Source: Poecilobothrus nobilitatus
Lineage: Eukaryota > Arthropoda > Insecta > Diptera > Dolichopodidae
DNA: 64,000 nucleotides
Direction: 5' to 3'
NCBI GenBank assembly: GCA_947095535.1
Contig: OX352774.1
Location: forward strand, 260,125,843 to 260,189,842
Below, piece after piece: positions 46,790 to 58,589 of this stretch. Position 1 is the first letter of the stretch. The number at the start of each line of letters is the position of its first letter. Under the pieces are notes generated by a model, which did not search any database, was not told where the DNA came from, and saw only the letters and a program-made list of their open reading frames with translations. A program made the translations under genes and the position numbers.

Positions 46790-49484
46790 GTAAAAAATTT
46801 TGCTACATACTGTATTTTAATGATTTTTTTTTTCATTTAAGATAAAATAATATAAATAAGTATATTGTAGTTTTTGTATGTGTATATGTGTAAAATTTTC
46901 TTTAGAAATAAATTAAAATAATAACAATCAATTTAAATAATATGCACTTGAGAGAAATGTTATAATATGAATGACTACGATATTTTGGTTTCACGATAAA
47001 ATTTTCCTTTTCTCATTTTTTTGACTTTTTATTCCTACATATAGTACATATGTATGTATGGATATAGAAAACCATGTGAATTGTGATCTTTTTAATTTTC
47101 TTAAATTTCTCTCATATTTCTCTGTTTCCTTTCAATTTTCTCTTGTACTCAGAGTGTTATGTTTACACTTTAATTCTTTAATATAATTTGTTTTTTTTTT
47201 TGTTTTGTTTTTTTTTTATACCATTGTTTTTAAGTTGCATGCAACTTTTTTATATCATTTGTATCACAAGAGTATTTTCCAGGAGTATTCTGATTTTTTG
47301 ATTTATTAATGTTTTATTTTTTTTTTTTTTTGTTATATTTTATCTTATTCTTATAGATTTTTTTACATGTTTGGGATATACATAGTATGTAATATATATG
47401 TATGTATGTACATAAAATAAATCTAAATATACATTCATATATTTATTAATAGATGTAGTACTAAATTTTTAAACGTGTTATATGGAAATTACATTCGTAA
47501 AAATAAAAAAATGTTTTAATTCTCTTTATGATTTTGTTTTTTTTTACAGATAAATTTGTAAAACTGAAAATTTTTGATGATTAATAAAATTTAGAATTAA
47601 AAAAACTTTTTTTTTCTTTTTTATTTGGGGTTTTTTTTATTATTGGTATTTAACCTTTATGTACCTTTTTTCATAGAATTGTATAAGATTTTTCTTAATA
47701 AATTTATGAATTGAATTTAATTAAAAGTTAATTAAATTATTATATTATTTAAAAATAATATTTTAACCATCAATAAATTTTTAGATTTAAATTTGTAAAA
47801 TTATCACGTGATTTATGAGTGTTTAGATTTTCAAAATATTCCCCAGTTCTCCGAATCTCATCATCTTTGAATACAAAAGTATAGGCTTGAAATCTTTCAA
47901 AGTTGTACATTTAGAAACTCATTTTAAACCATATGTTAATGTTAAATTTTTGATTTAAGTTGTTTAGTACCCATAGTAAGTTTTAAAATATTTCAGTTTG
48001 ATAATTAATATTTATAAAAGATGTCGCTTTACCTGTTTCAATTTTATTCTTTTAAAGAAAACATACAAAACAACTAAAATAGAATTAAATTATTTTAGTA
48101 TAAGATATTCTAAATTTTCATTGTACAAGTTAAATTGTTTTAATATAAAGAAAACTAATAGCTATTAAATCCTATATGGATCGAATCAATTTCGAAATAG
48201 AAAATTTTATATTTATCAATATCAAGATAAATATTGATGATTTTTAGAAAAAGTTAATACGTTTATGTAAATTTTTTCAAAGATATTGTTTTTTTTTTCT
48301 AATATAAAAACAAAATCAATCATACAAACACAGATGTACATATATGCATACACTCCTATACGTAATTCCCAAAAGAAAAAAAAATACAAAAGAAATACAA
48401 AAATCAAAAAAATTTAAACGCGGGTTCTGTTATCACCAAAGCCGTTTAAAGTGTGGTAAGGTGCGATTTCTTTTGAATTTTAAACACAAAATGTGTTTAA
48501 GAACTATAAAAAAAAAAAAAAAAATGAAATAAAAAAAGGAGAATCAAAAAACAAAAAAAAAATAAATAAATAAATAAAAGAAAGAAAAACTGGAAGATCA
48601 TTAAAAGTACTGATCATTTATAACTAACCACAATACAATTTTTCAGATATTTTTTTTTTTTTTCTCTATTCATCTGATCATTTTTATTGTTGCTGTATTC
48701 ATTTTTAAGAGTTTTTTACCTTTACACCATACCATTTTTTTCATACTTTTTAATATAATATTCTTTTTTGTTTTTATATTCTTTAGATTTATCTTACCTT
48801 CTTTTTTTTAAAAAGTAAAAACAACAACAACGACAATCAATTTTTATTTTTCATGGTTTCACAAAAAAAAAAAAAAAAAAAATAAGAAAATTCTGAAAAA
48901 TAACAACAGTAAAACTGAAATTTATTAGATTTAGTCTGAAGATACAAATTCAAGAAAAGAAATTAAAGGAATACAAAAGCAATGGTCCGTAAAATAAAAA
49001 TAAAATAATAATAAACGAAACAAAAAAAGAAGACAAGAATAGAATAAATGAAAAAACTGAATACAATACTGTTGTCTTATTGTACATTCATATATACATA
49101 ATTATATTGAATATAAAATCTGACACAAAGAAAGAGTATTAAAATATGTGTAGTTTATAGTTAATTCAAATTTGTAAAAATAATATATGTATGTATATCC
49201 ATATATACCTATATATATATATATTTTTTTTAAATTTATTATTTGTTAATATTATATAAAACTCAAAGAGAAAAGATCGTTGCTTTCCATCAATATACTT
49301 AAACATACATACATATGTATATATATATATATATACGTATATTTTTTTAGTTTTCGTATAATTATAATTTTTTAAAATATTATGCCTTGTAATGTTACTG
49401 GAAAATATACAAAATATGATATTTGTTATATTGAACTAAAATTAATTATGACTCCTCTAAAATAATTCCCACCAAGTATCATTT
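46790..49484. other. homopolymer-rich spacer
   Basis: No gene recognised. TATG/TA microsatellites occur near 47390-47410, 49185-49225 and 49313-49340. A GCGGGTTCTG...AAGTGTGGTAAGG patch at 48420-48460 contains a good donor-like GTAAGG but no upstream acceptor. Confidence 0.4.
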
Positions 49485-49700
49485 CTACACTGTGGAAATT
49501 CCAAGGTCAAACCTCGTTATGTAAACTCATTTGTTAAGATCATCCTTCTATCAAATAAATTTCTCTCTGTTAATAATGCTTCATTTTACAATATTTGTAA
49601 GTTTGTAGCAATTCAAAAAGAAAATTTTTTACCCTCCAACTCTTTCTTATTGTACATCCATAATTTTCTTCTCGTTTTCCCTCTTGCATTCCCTCATTTA
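49485..49700 (+). repeat. dispersed repeat, second copy of 29395-29612
   Basis: Shares ordered blocks with the earlier copy: GGAAATTCCAAGG, CAAACCTCGTTATGTAAACTC, GCAATTCAAAAAGAA, CTCCAACTCTTTCTTATTG and TTTCCCTC. Element type unknown. Confidence 0.4.
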
Positions 49701-50314
49701 GCAAAACCTACATTAGTAACTCCTATAGTGCTTAATTATAGCGTGTAAAAAAAATTACAATTACATACATATATAGTTATATCTGTTGTTATTATAGTAG
49801 TTACAGTTCTCGGATCAAATGCATATTTGTCACTATCTAGTATTTTTTATATTATCCGCAATCGCTTAAAATTTTTTCTCGTTTTATTAATCTGGAGATT
49901 TTTTTTATAATTAATTGTGCCTTATCTATTCGGTTGTTGTAAGCTTTTTGTTTTCCGATAATTTTACTTCATCGTCAAATAATATTAACAAAATTTTCAT
50001 ATTGAGATTTTATTCGGCATTCATCACTTTTTTATTACGACAAATTAGTTCAATGGAATTCATTTAGCATAATAAATATCCTTCTATAAATAAAACTGTT
50101 AAGTATCTTTTAATCTAATAGTCAAATTTCTTTATTTATAAACATAATAGTACAGCAGTGTCACTATTGTTACAATATTTTCATAAGATCTTTTCAGATC
50201 TTTTCATGTAACACATTTTATACCTTTTCATTACAAATATACCTATTGTTATAAAATGTTAACAATAAGCTTTATATTTTATTCCATAACTAAACTTCCT
50301 CTGACCAAGCAGTA
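49701..50314. other. AT-rich spacer
   Basis: No gene recognised. A local 12-bp duplication, AGATCTTTTC, occurs at about 50187-50208. Confidence 0.4.
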
Positions 50315-50470
50315 CATGAGTACTAAAGTTCGTATAACCTATTGTTTGGTCAAAAAAGGAGGGGTGGTGTTTAGTGGGTTAAAGTCCCACATACTCATAG
50401 AGGACTCGTGCTCGTTTTCACGTCGTCTATAGCATCTTTCGATGATTGTCATCTACACTCGCAAAAAAAG
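50315..50470 (+). repeat. GC-richer dispersed repeat, possible SINE-like
   Basis: Starts near AGTACATGAGTACTAAAG, then CCTATTGTTTGGTCAAAA, GGTGTTTAGTGGGTTAAAG, TCCCACATACTCAT and ends near CTACACTCGCAAAAAAA. The A run after CTCGC looks like a retroposon tail. A diverged relative occurs at about 52515-52600 (ATTGTTTGGGTCAAAA, GTGATGTTTAGAG, TTCACATACATTCAT). A true A/B box pair is not clear. Confidence 0.4.
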
Positions 50471-52176
50471 ATATAACGTGAATAAATTTAGCTATAGGAA
50501 ATATGGAATTTTTCTATGTTTAAAAATGTAAATTGCTTAAAAACTTTTCAGGTGAAAATTAATCAACTATTATTTGTTTTTATCTTTCTACGGACAGTAA
50601 TTTTATTAAAATGTTAATTAAACAGTATAGAATATTAATTTGAAGCTAAATTTCTCATTTCTTAGAAATGATTAAGTTTTCATTAAAAACATCCTGTTTA
50701 TTTATAAACTATTTCCGGATTCAAAGAGTATTTATCTGCTATTTTGTTGTTTTTTTTCTTTGCACCATGTAATATTTCGTACCTGTAAATTTAATTTTTT
50801 TATTCTTTTTTTTGTATTGGTACAGTTCAATTTTAGGTATTTTAAGGTATAGATATAGTAGTTTTTAGATTCATATATATCTTAGGTAAACGTTTATTTT
50901 TGCGAAAGTGTCATTCTTTAATAATTATATAATTAAGAATTAAGACAGGTTCATTTGTTTTATGGGTATAGATAAGAACAAATGCATCTTAATAATATGG
51001 TTTAAATTAAATATGGTGCCATTCTATTTAAATAAATATGTTAAAGTTTTGAAATTAATTTATGATAGAGTATTATTTTTAAAATACCTTAAAATTTATT
51101 ACCTGTTATACAATCAATTTTATTATATTACACTGAAAATTAGATCCTAAATTTGAAAGAAAATATAATTTTTATAAGAATAAAATAAAAAATTATTATT
51201 TTAAAAGGTTTAAAATTTAAATCTTAAAGACCTAAATTGCTAATACTTATTTATTTCAGGTACTTAATGAACTTTAAATTGTTTGATTTGCTTGTTATCC
51301 CATCTTTTTATATAAAAGATTTTTAAATAACGAGTTACTCGAACCTTTTCTAATCATAATTTAAATTTATCAGAGTCTTTTGTAACTTAATTTGCATTTT
51401 AATCAAGTTTCCAAGCTTTATTTTCTTTGTTTAAAGACAGAAACTTTTCTATGATGTTTTTTTTGTGTAATAAATTTTTGATTAGTTTCGCTTGTAAGTA
51501 TACTTTTATTCTACTATACAAAAAATACGTTTTTTGTTTAAATTTTAGTTTGGTTGTTTTTTTTTTTATCAATGCCGGTTAAAAAACCTTCCTGTACAAT
51601 ATTTACTATAAAGTTTAAACTTACTTTTTTTCCTCTTATTATTACTCTCTTTCTCTTCACAAAGAAATGTTCATCTTTCCAAGAGTACTCTGTGTTTGTA
51701 TGTCCTGAATTAGTGATGAGATGACCTTAATTCTCTTGTTCTTTGATAATGTGTAATTCTCTCTCATATTTTTTTTTTTTTACAAATGATTAAATGATAA
51801 TTTTTTTTTTGAATCAGTGCTGCCATCAATTTTAAATCACTGTAAATTAATATCTACATTCTACACCAGTAGTAGTGTAAGCGATCCTAAAGAAAATCAT
51901 TTTTAAAATTTTATTGATAAAAACTTTAATACAATTATTTGAGATAAAGCAATGATATTCTTACCATCAAAAATGATTTTGAATTTTTATACTTTAACCA
52001 TAAGTATCCATTGGGGTCACTGAAGCACCGGATGGATAGCTAAGCAAATGACTTATTAAGTAAGAAAATGCAAATTCAAATAAAAGGGAGCCGCAAGTAT
52101 TCTTTATCTCTTCTGTTAAACGTTTATGGGTGCACTACTGATCTAGGTTCTAGTTACTGATTATTGATGCGTAAAA
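50471..52176. other. AT-rich spacer
   Basis: No gene recognised. The 62-codon plus frame at 50962-51150 has no domain. Confidence 0.4.
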
Positions 52177-52184
52177 AGTATAAA

Positions 52185-52371
52185 GGGGCGTCAGTGGCCT
52201 AGTGAGTAAGAGCGTATAAAATACGCTGTAAACACCGAGGTAGTATGGGTTTGAATCCCACACACGTCGTAAGAGTTATTCCTCCTTACGGTATGCACAG
52301 CCACGCCTGAACAGGAGAGTTTGTGTAATTTCCCCTCCACACTTATGTGGCAGAGGAATGCATTAAAAAAA
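52185..52371 (+). mobile_element. tRNA-derived SINE, family A, copy 3
   Basis: Begins GGGGCGTCAGTGGCCTAGTG, with an A-box-like TGGCCTAGTGAGTAAGAGCG. A B-box-like GGGTTTGAATCCCAC follows, then CACACGTCGTAAGAGTTATT, GCCACGCCTGAACAGG and CTCCACACTTATGTGGCAGA, ending GAATGCATTAAAAAAA. AGTATAAA occurs immediately before (52177-52184) and just after (52372-52379), a probable 8-bp or longer target duplication. Confidence 0.82.
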
Positions 52372-52514
52372 TAGTATAAATATGCATTTTTCTAATAATA
52401 AAAAGTAAAACTAGGCAGTTAGCCTCAGATACAATCTCAGAGTTCATCAATAAAAAAAAAACTTATTTCAATTCATCAATAAAAAAAATAGATTACGTTG
52501 TCTAAAATGTACAT

Positions 52515-52600
52515 TGGTACTAAAGAAATTGTACTCTATTGTTTGGGTCAAAATTAAAGTGATGTTTAGAGAGATAAAATTCACATACATTCATTTATTC
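52515..52600 (+). repeat. diverged copy of the 50315-50470 repeat
   Basis: GGTACTAAAGAAATTGTACT, CTATTGTTTGGGTCAAAA, GTGATGTTTAGAG and AATTCACATACATTCAT occur in the same order as in the earlier copy. Confidence 0.35.
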
Positions 52601-52644
52601 TTTCAATGATTCTTTCAATCATTTTAAATAAATTTCAACCTCGA

Positions 52645-54772
52645 TTTACGTTGTTTTCAAATTTGTAACTTTTAATTTGCTTAAATAAATTAATCCAAAA
52701 ACCATAAAATTATAGGTAGGTAATAAATGTTATTTATAATTTCATTCTTTTAAATTACAGTAGAATACTAATCAAAAGATGTGAAGGGAAAAAAAGGGAT
52801 TTTTAGGCAAAAGAAAATATAGTGTAGTTAAAATACTACATAAACATTAAATCAACAAAACTTTTATTTTTATTTTTTTTTCATTAAAAAATTAAATTAA
52901 AATACAAACATACATATATAATACATACATACACATTAATATTGAACAGTATTATTTTGATTTTTCTTTTCAAATTTTGTAATATTGTTTTTATGCTGCT
53001 TTAATTTTTTCTTTCTTTTTTTTTTATTTTTTATTTTTACAATACTGCTGATATCATCTATCACTCCATATTTATATTGTAAAAAAGAATAAAGGAAAAA
53101 CTCACTCTAATATCATTCTCCTTATTAATATAACAAAAAAAAAAAACTAAAAAGTCTGTGTTAAACATAAACAGATGTACTTAACCAACTTTTTTTTTTT
53201 TATTTTTCTTTTTTTGTATGTTCAACAGGTTTACCAGATTTTTAATAAAACGGTTATATATATATATAGGAATACACCTCACCTCACAGGTCACATTATC
53301 GCTCATTCACTACACTAGTATTATAGTTAATAATATAGTAATAACTACAGTTCAGTCCAAAAACACACATTTCCTTCTATACACATATATATAATAATTG
53401 TTGTTCTCTCACTTTTTGTTCTTTTTTTTTATTTTTATCTTATAAATATCTTCTCAAAATCTTTAAATAAATATCAAATATATCTTCTCTTGTTTGTTAC
53501 GTTACTTCTCTCTCTCTTCTCTTGTTTGTTACGTTACTTTACTATATTGTTTATTATGAACTTGTTGTTGTTTATGTTTGGTTTAGGTTGACGTTTTTAT
53601 CTTTTTTTTAGTTATTTTTTTTTTTTTTTTTTTATATATAGGTAATATATACATATTTATTTGTTTTGTATTTTATTTTTATTTTATTATTTATTTATTT
53701 TAAAGATATTATTCTGATAGTCTCTTTTTAAAATTTTCGTTCGATCAGTTAGAAATTAGATTTTAACGTGTTATGACGTACTATTTGGTATTTTATTAGA
53801 ATATTAAAAAAAAATAAATAAAAAAAATCAAAATCGCGTGGTGATGTTCACATAATATCCTATTTAGAAATTGTTATAAAACAAAATTGAAAATTAAAGG
53901 AAACAGAAATAAAAAGATATAAAAGGAAGAAAATATGTTCAAATATCAAAATAATATTAAATAATAATTTTCTGTTTTTTTTTTTTTTTGTTATTTTAAC
54001 TTAAAATGAATCCTTAAAGTTTAATTTTGTTAAAAGTGAATTATTATAGTGATAAATAAAAATAGGTAAATACATTTTTAATTAAAAAAAAAAAATACTA
54101 TTTACAATTTATAATTAATTAAAAAAACACAGTGCGGTAATTATTTTTTAAAAAATAAAAGAAAATTAAAATCCTTTGAAATAATAAATTTTACATTATC
54201 AAAAAAAAAAAAATAACAAAATATAATTTATTTTTTTTCATACACAAAAAAAAATACTACAAGTAAAATATTAATTAAAAATTTATTTTAAAAATATGTA
54301 TACATATGTTTACGCGACTTTTTTTTTTATATTTTTCACACACATACAGACACACACATCCATAAGATTTATATTCAAAAATTTAGACTGTTTGGTGACT
54401 ATTCTCCCTAATTTTATGATATTTTGTTTTTCTTGTTTTATATTTTTTGCTTATTTGTCACCAAAAATAAATACGGTGGTGCAATGACAGAAAAAAATTT
54501 TTTTCTTTTAAAGATCACCAGAATCTGAGAAGAAAATGTGATTTGTTGTTGTTGTTTTATTTTTCATATTTCAAATTATAAAAAAACAAAAAGCAATAAA
54601 AATTCTTTTATAAAAAAAAAAAACATTTTATATTTTTATATACATTTATTCTTTTATATAATATATGTATATATAATATATATATTTATAAGTATATAAG
54701 ATATAATTTATATGCATACATATATGAGTATACAATATGTATATCTATGGATACGTCTATATTTTGTTTGAC
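52645..54772. other. homopolymer-rich spacer
   Basis: No gene recognised. A 24-bp direct repeat, TCTTCTCTTGTTTGTTACGT plus TACT, occurs at 53483-53506 and 53515-53538, separated by a CT run. Confidence 0.45.
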
Positions 54773-54821
54773 GTCTGCAAGTGACTGACTGTTGCTTCTT
54801 CTGATGCCAATTGCGGTTATA
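54773..54821 (-). other. candidate micro-exon or unrelated GC-rich island
   Basis: About 50 bases of near-balanced composition lie in a stretch of TA microsatellite. On the minus strand an AG (54822-54823) precedes 49 bases that are open in one frame (ITAIGIRRSNSQSLAD) and are followed by GT (54771-54772). On the plus strand AG/GT also bracket 54782-54815. Neither strand has a strong polypyrimidine tract next to the acceptor, so this is weak. It could equally be a repeat fragment. Confidence 0.2.
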
Positions 54822-54830
54822 CTTATATAT

Positions 54831-57800
54831 GTATATGCATATATATATTATATGTCAATTAAAAGAAAAATAAACCAAAAATAAAATGTTGGATATAAAA
54901 AAAAACATTCAAATGTTTTTTTTTTTTTTTAAAACGAAAAATTTTATATTTTTCAAGTAAAAATGTGTTTAAATTTTTTTTTTTTTTTTTTAAATCAAAG
55001 GAAAACATTTTTATTTTTAGGTAGACTTTTTTCTTTTTTTTGCTTTTTTTTTAATTTCTTTTATATCTAAATATAAATATATGAATATTATATTTGACAT
55101 AATCAGTCTGTCTGTTTTTTTGTTTTGTTTTTCCTTTATTTTCTATTTACTGTTTTCTATTTTTTTTTTTTTTTTTTTTCAAATGTGATTTATGAAATGA
55201 AAAGTCCATAATAATAAAATTAAATAAAATATAATAAAAATAATATTATATTAATAAAAATATGTTAAAAATGTAAATTAATATGAAAAATATTCGGAAA
55301 AAAAAGAAAAGTGAAAATTTATTTTCTTAAAAAAGGTTCAAAATGTGTTTTATTGCATTAAAAAACAAAAAAGAAAAAAATCGTTTTTAAAAATATCTTA
55401 AGAATATTGAAATGTAATGAAAATGATTTTAAATTTAAGAACTAAATCTTTTTTTTTTTTTCTCTTCTGTAAAATACCACATAATTACTGTTACGGACAA
55501 ATTGAAGTGTTATTCGCAAAATACATAGCAATTTTTATGTATTGATTTTATAAGATACATATTAGGGTTGTTCTTGAAATTCTTATTTTTAAAACATAAA
55601 TAAATGATTTGTATGTTTTGTTTTTTTTTTTTAGATCCTTAAAATATAATGTCAGAATAGATCTTATAATAAATTTTAGAAATTTTAGCAATTCATAATT
55701 AATTGTCCTTCACAAAAAATATTTTTTTTTTTGCTGTTCAAAAGATATTTTGTCCAAAGGTTTTTTTTTTTTTTTTATTTAATAATAAATCTTCACATTT
55801 TAATATTTTTAAAATATTAGTAACGCCAAAAAGCAATTAAAGAAACAACAAAAATAGAAAAAAAAAAAAAATCGACAAAAACGAACACATAAATAAATTA
55901 CACACTTTTTTGTTTTGTGCTTAAAATTAAAAAAAAAAAAAAATTTAATAATCATCTTAAGTTTTTAAAAATTATTTTATGCTTGTGTTCATATTGTTTT
56001 TGTATTAGAATTATTTTTCCGTACAGGTAACATAAGAAATATATTTACAAACAAACAAAAAATACTAAATTTAACATATATACATATGTATATATATATT
56101 TTTGTTTTTAAAGATGATATAATATAACAAGGTTGAATTTTAAATATACGTTTATTAAAAAAAGAAAAAAAAAACATTAATTTTTTTTTTTAAACTACGA
56201 TAAGATTAATCAATTCTACTAAATAATTAATATATATATATAGAGTTAGATATATTTTACGTTATCTATATGTATAGTTTTTTTTTATTTTACGTATTTA
56301 CCTATATGTAATTTAAATTTTATCAAGATTCAAATAATTTTTTTTTTTCTATAAAGTTTTTACTTTTGTTTTCTAAATATTTTCTATTTTAATTAAAATT
56401 TTTTTTCGTTATAATTAGGGTTTTTAAAGTCTTCAGTTTAATTTCCCTTTTTTTTTTTTCTTTTTGGGTGACTGTTGCAATAAAGCTTCTTGCATGTGGG
56501 AGGAGGCTCTTGCATGTAGCTTGTCTATTATAGTTTACAAAATATTTATAGAATTCCTTAAAATTTACATCCTGAAAATTAAATTTTAGAAATTTAGATA
56601 CAAACTGTAATAATTAGAATATTAAAACTTTTTATTTTAATACCTACTGAAACTATATATGAATCTTATATTTAATGTATTATTTAATTTTTTTTATATC
56701 TAAAATAAAAAGTATATTCATAAGTTTTAAATTATGATATTCTTATTTTAATATATTTAAACATATATTATAAAATATAATATTTTTATATAGGTATGTA
56801 CTTATATGAAAAAAGCAAATAAAAAAAAAAAATAAAATGTTACATAAAACAATAAATCACGCGACTAGACATCGTCATCTAATCATATAAATGAGCCATA
56901 CAGTCTTGTGTATTTAAAGATAAATTTTGTATAAAAATTGTTTTTTTTTTTTTTTTTTTTTTAGTTTTTCTGCTTTTTGTTTAAATCAAAATATGTTATG
57001 ATGTGTATTTTTTATATAATTAAATTTATATTCTTATACATTCATATAAATATATATATATACATATATGTTTGTTTTATTAATAAATTCATTAATATAA
57101 TATGTAAAATAAATAAAAAAAAAAAAAAAAAAATTTAGTATTTTGAAAGTATATTTTTCACACTGAAATGTATTAAAAATAAAATAAAAAAAGAAAAATC
57201 TCTTGAATCAAAAATAAAAATTTCTTTCTTTATCTTTTTACATTAAAGATTCTGCAACGGAAATCGTTAGTTTTTTTTTTTTTTGTTTTTTTCTTTTACA
57301 AGGCTAATATTTTATTTGTGCTATATTATAAATATTGTATATACATATGTATGTATATAGCAGTCATTCTTAAATATTTTCTCAACATGTAATAATTTTT
57401 ATTAAAAATTATTTCTTGCATATCTCGACATCTTAATCGAAAACTTCTACTTTATACAGTCTTGATAGATGATTCGTTATACACTAGTTCTTGAATCTAT
57501 AAAGTTTCTATATAGTCCGCTGCCTAAATCTTGTGTGTTGTAATCATTTTAAACTATATGTATTTTGTAAAACAGAACCTCTTTTAAGAAATTATTGATA
57601 AAGTAAGAATTTTTGAGGTTAAATGTCAAAATACCGAAAAATGGAACAAAATAGGAATAATGTGTATTATGATTTTGTTTGTGTTATGTTAAAACAACTT
57701 TTTTTTTTTGATTTTCATACTAAGACTTTATTTAGTTCATCGTTGTGAACGACCAAAGCGACCATTTTAATTTAAGATTTAACACACCTATTATATAAGT

Positions 57801-58545
57801 TAAGAATTTTTTTTGTTCTATTTTTGATTATATATTTTAAAGGATTTTAATTTTTTTTTTTGTTTTATAAATTAAAAGAAAATTTTTTGAAATTTTAAAA
57901 TGAAATATACATATATTAAATAAATAATATATATAAATATTTATTTTTAATAGTGGAATAAGTATTCAACATCATAAAAGGAAAAGATTCTCTATTAATA
58001 CAAGTGAAACAAAAAAAAAAAAAAATGGAAAACAAACTAAACTTAATTTCAATTATGAATTAAAAATGATTTTTTTTTCATTCAAAGACACAACGAAAAT
58101 TATTTAAAAACTAAATATCTATCTATTTATTATATAAAATAAGTAAATAATAAACATAATATATACATAATCATAATGACAATAGTGAAAAATTAATATT
58201 GTGAAGTGAATTAATAATATTATATACTTACATACATACATATATATTATATATAATAAATATTTTAAAATAAGCTTTCAAATAAAAGTACATTTTAAAT
58301 GCATATTTAAAACAACAAAAAAAATAAAAATAAAAAAATGAACAAGAATAATTAAAAAAGTATAAACTATTTTTTTTTTTTGTTTTGGAGAAAATAAAAA
58401 ACAAATTATTATAAAAACAAAAAAAAAATCAACGATTAAAGAAAAAAGAAGTTTTTGTTTTTAATACAAAAATCAAAAATTCAATTTTTTTTTTTTCTTA
58501 TTTTTTTAACAAACTAAACACCGGACAAATAATAAACATATTCAG
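54831..58545. other. densest homopolymer zone, no gene recognised
   Basis: Runs of 10-20 A or T occur every hundred bases or so (examples near 54975, 55162, 56941 and 57117). TA microsatellite is interspersed. Isolated less AT-rich patches at 56470-56520 (CTTGCATGT repeated twice) and 57425-57545 show no open frame or element ends. Confidence 0.45.
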
Positions 58546-58581
58546 ACATGGCGCCGAGATCACAGAGAAAGAGAGCACATG
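58546..58581 (+). other. candidate 36-nt micro-exon
   Basis: This is the most GC-rich short stretch for several kilobases, inside poly-A/poly-T DNA. It is preceded by ATATTCAG, with a branch-like ACTAAAC about 35 bases upstream and a T-rich tract before that. It is followed immediately by GTAAATA, a usable donor. The length is a multiple of three and all three frames are open. It contains an ATG (58548), and that frame reads MAPRSQRKRAHGK to a stop at 58589 if not spliced. Only AG, GT, composition and open frames support it. No homologue is recognised. Confidence 0.3.
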
Positions 58582-58589
58582 GTAAATAA

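Noticed and set aside
48420..48460. Exon-like patch ending in a GGTAAGG donor
   Set aside because: No polypyrimidine tract or AG acceptor precedes it, and the surrounding frame is Lys-rich low complexity.
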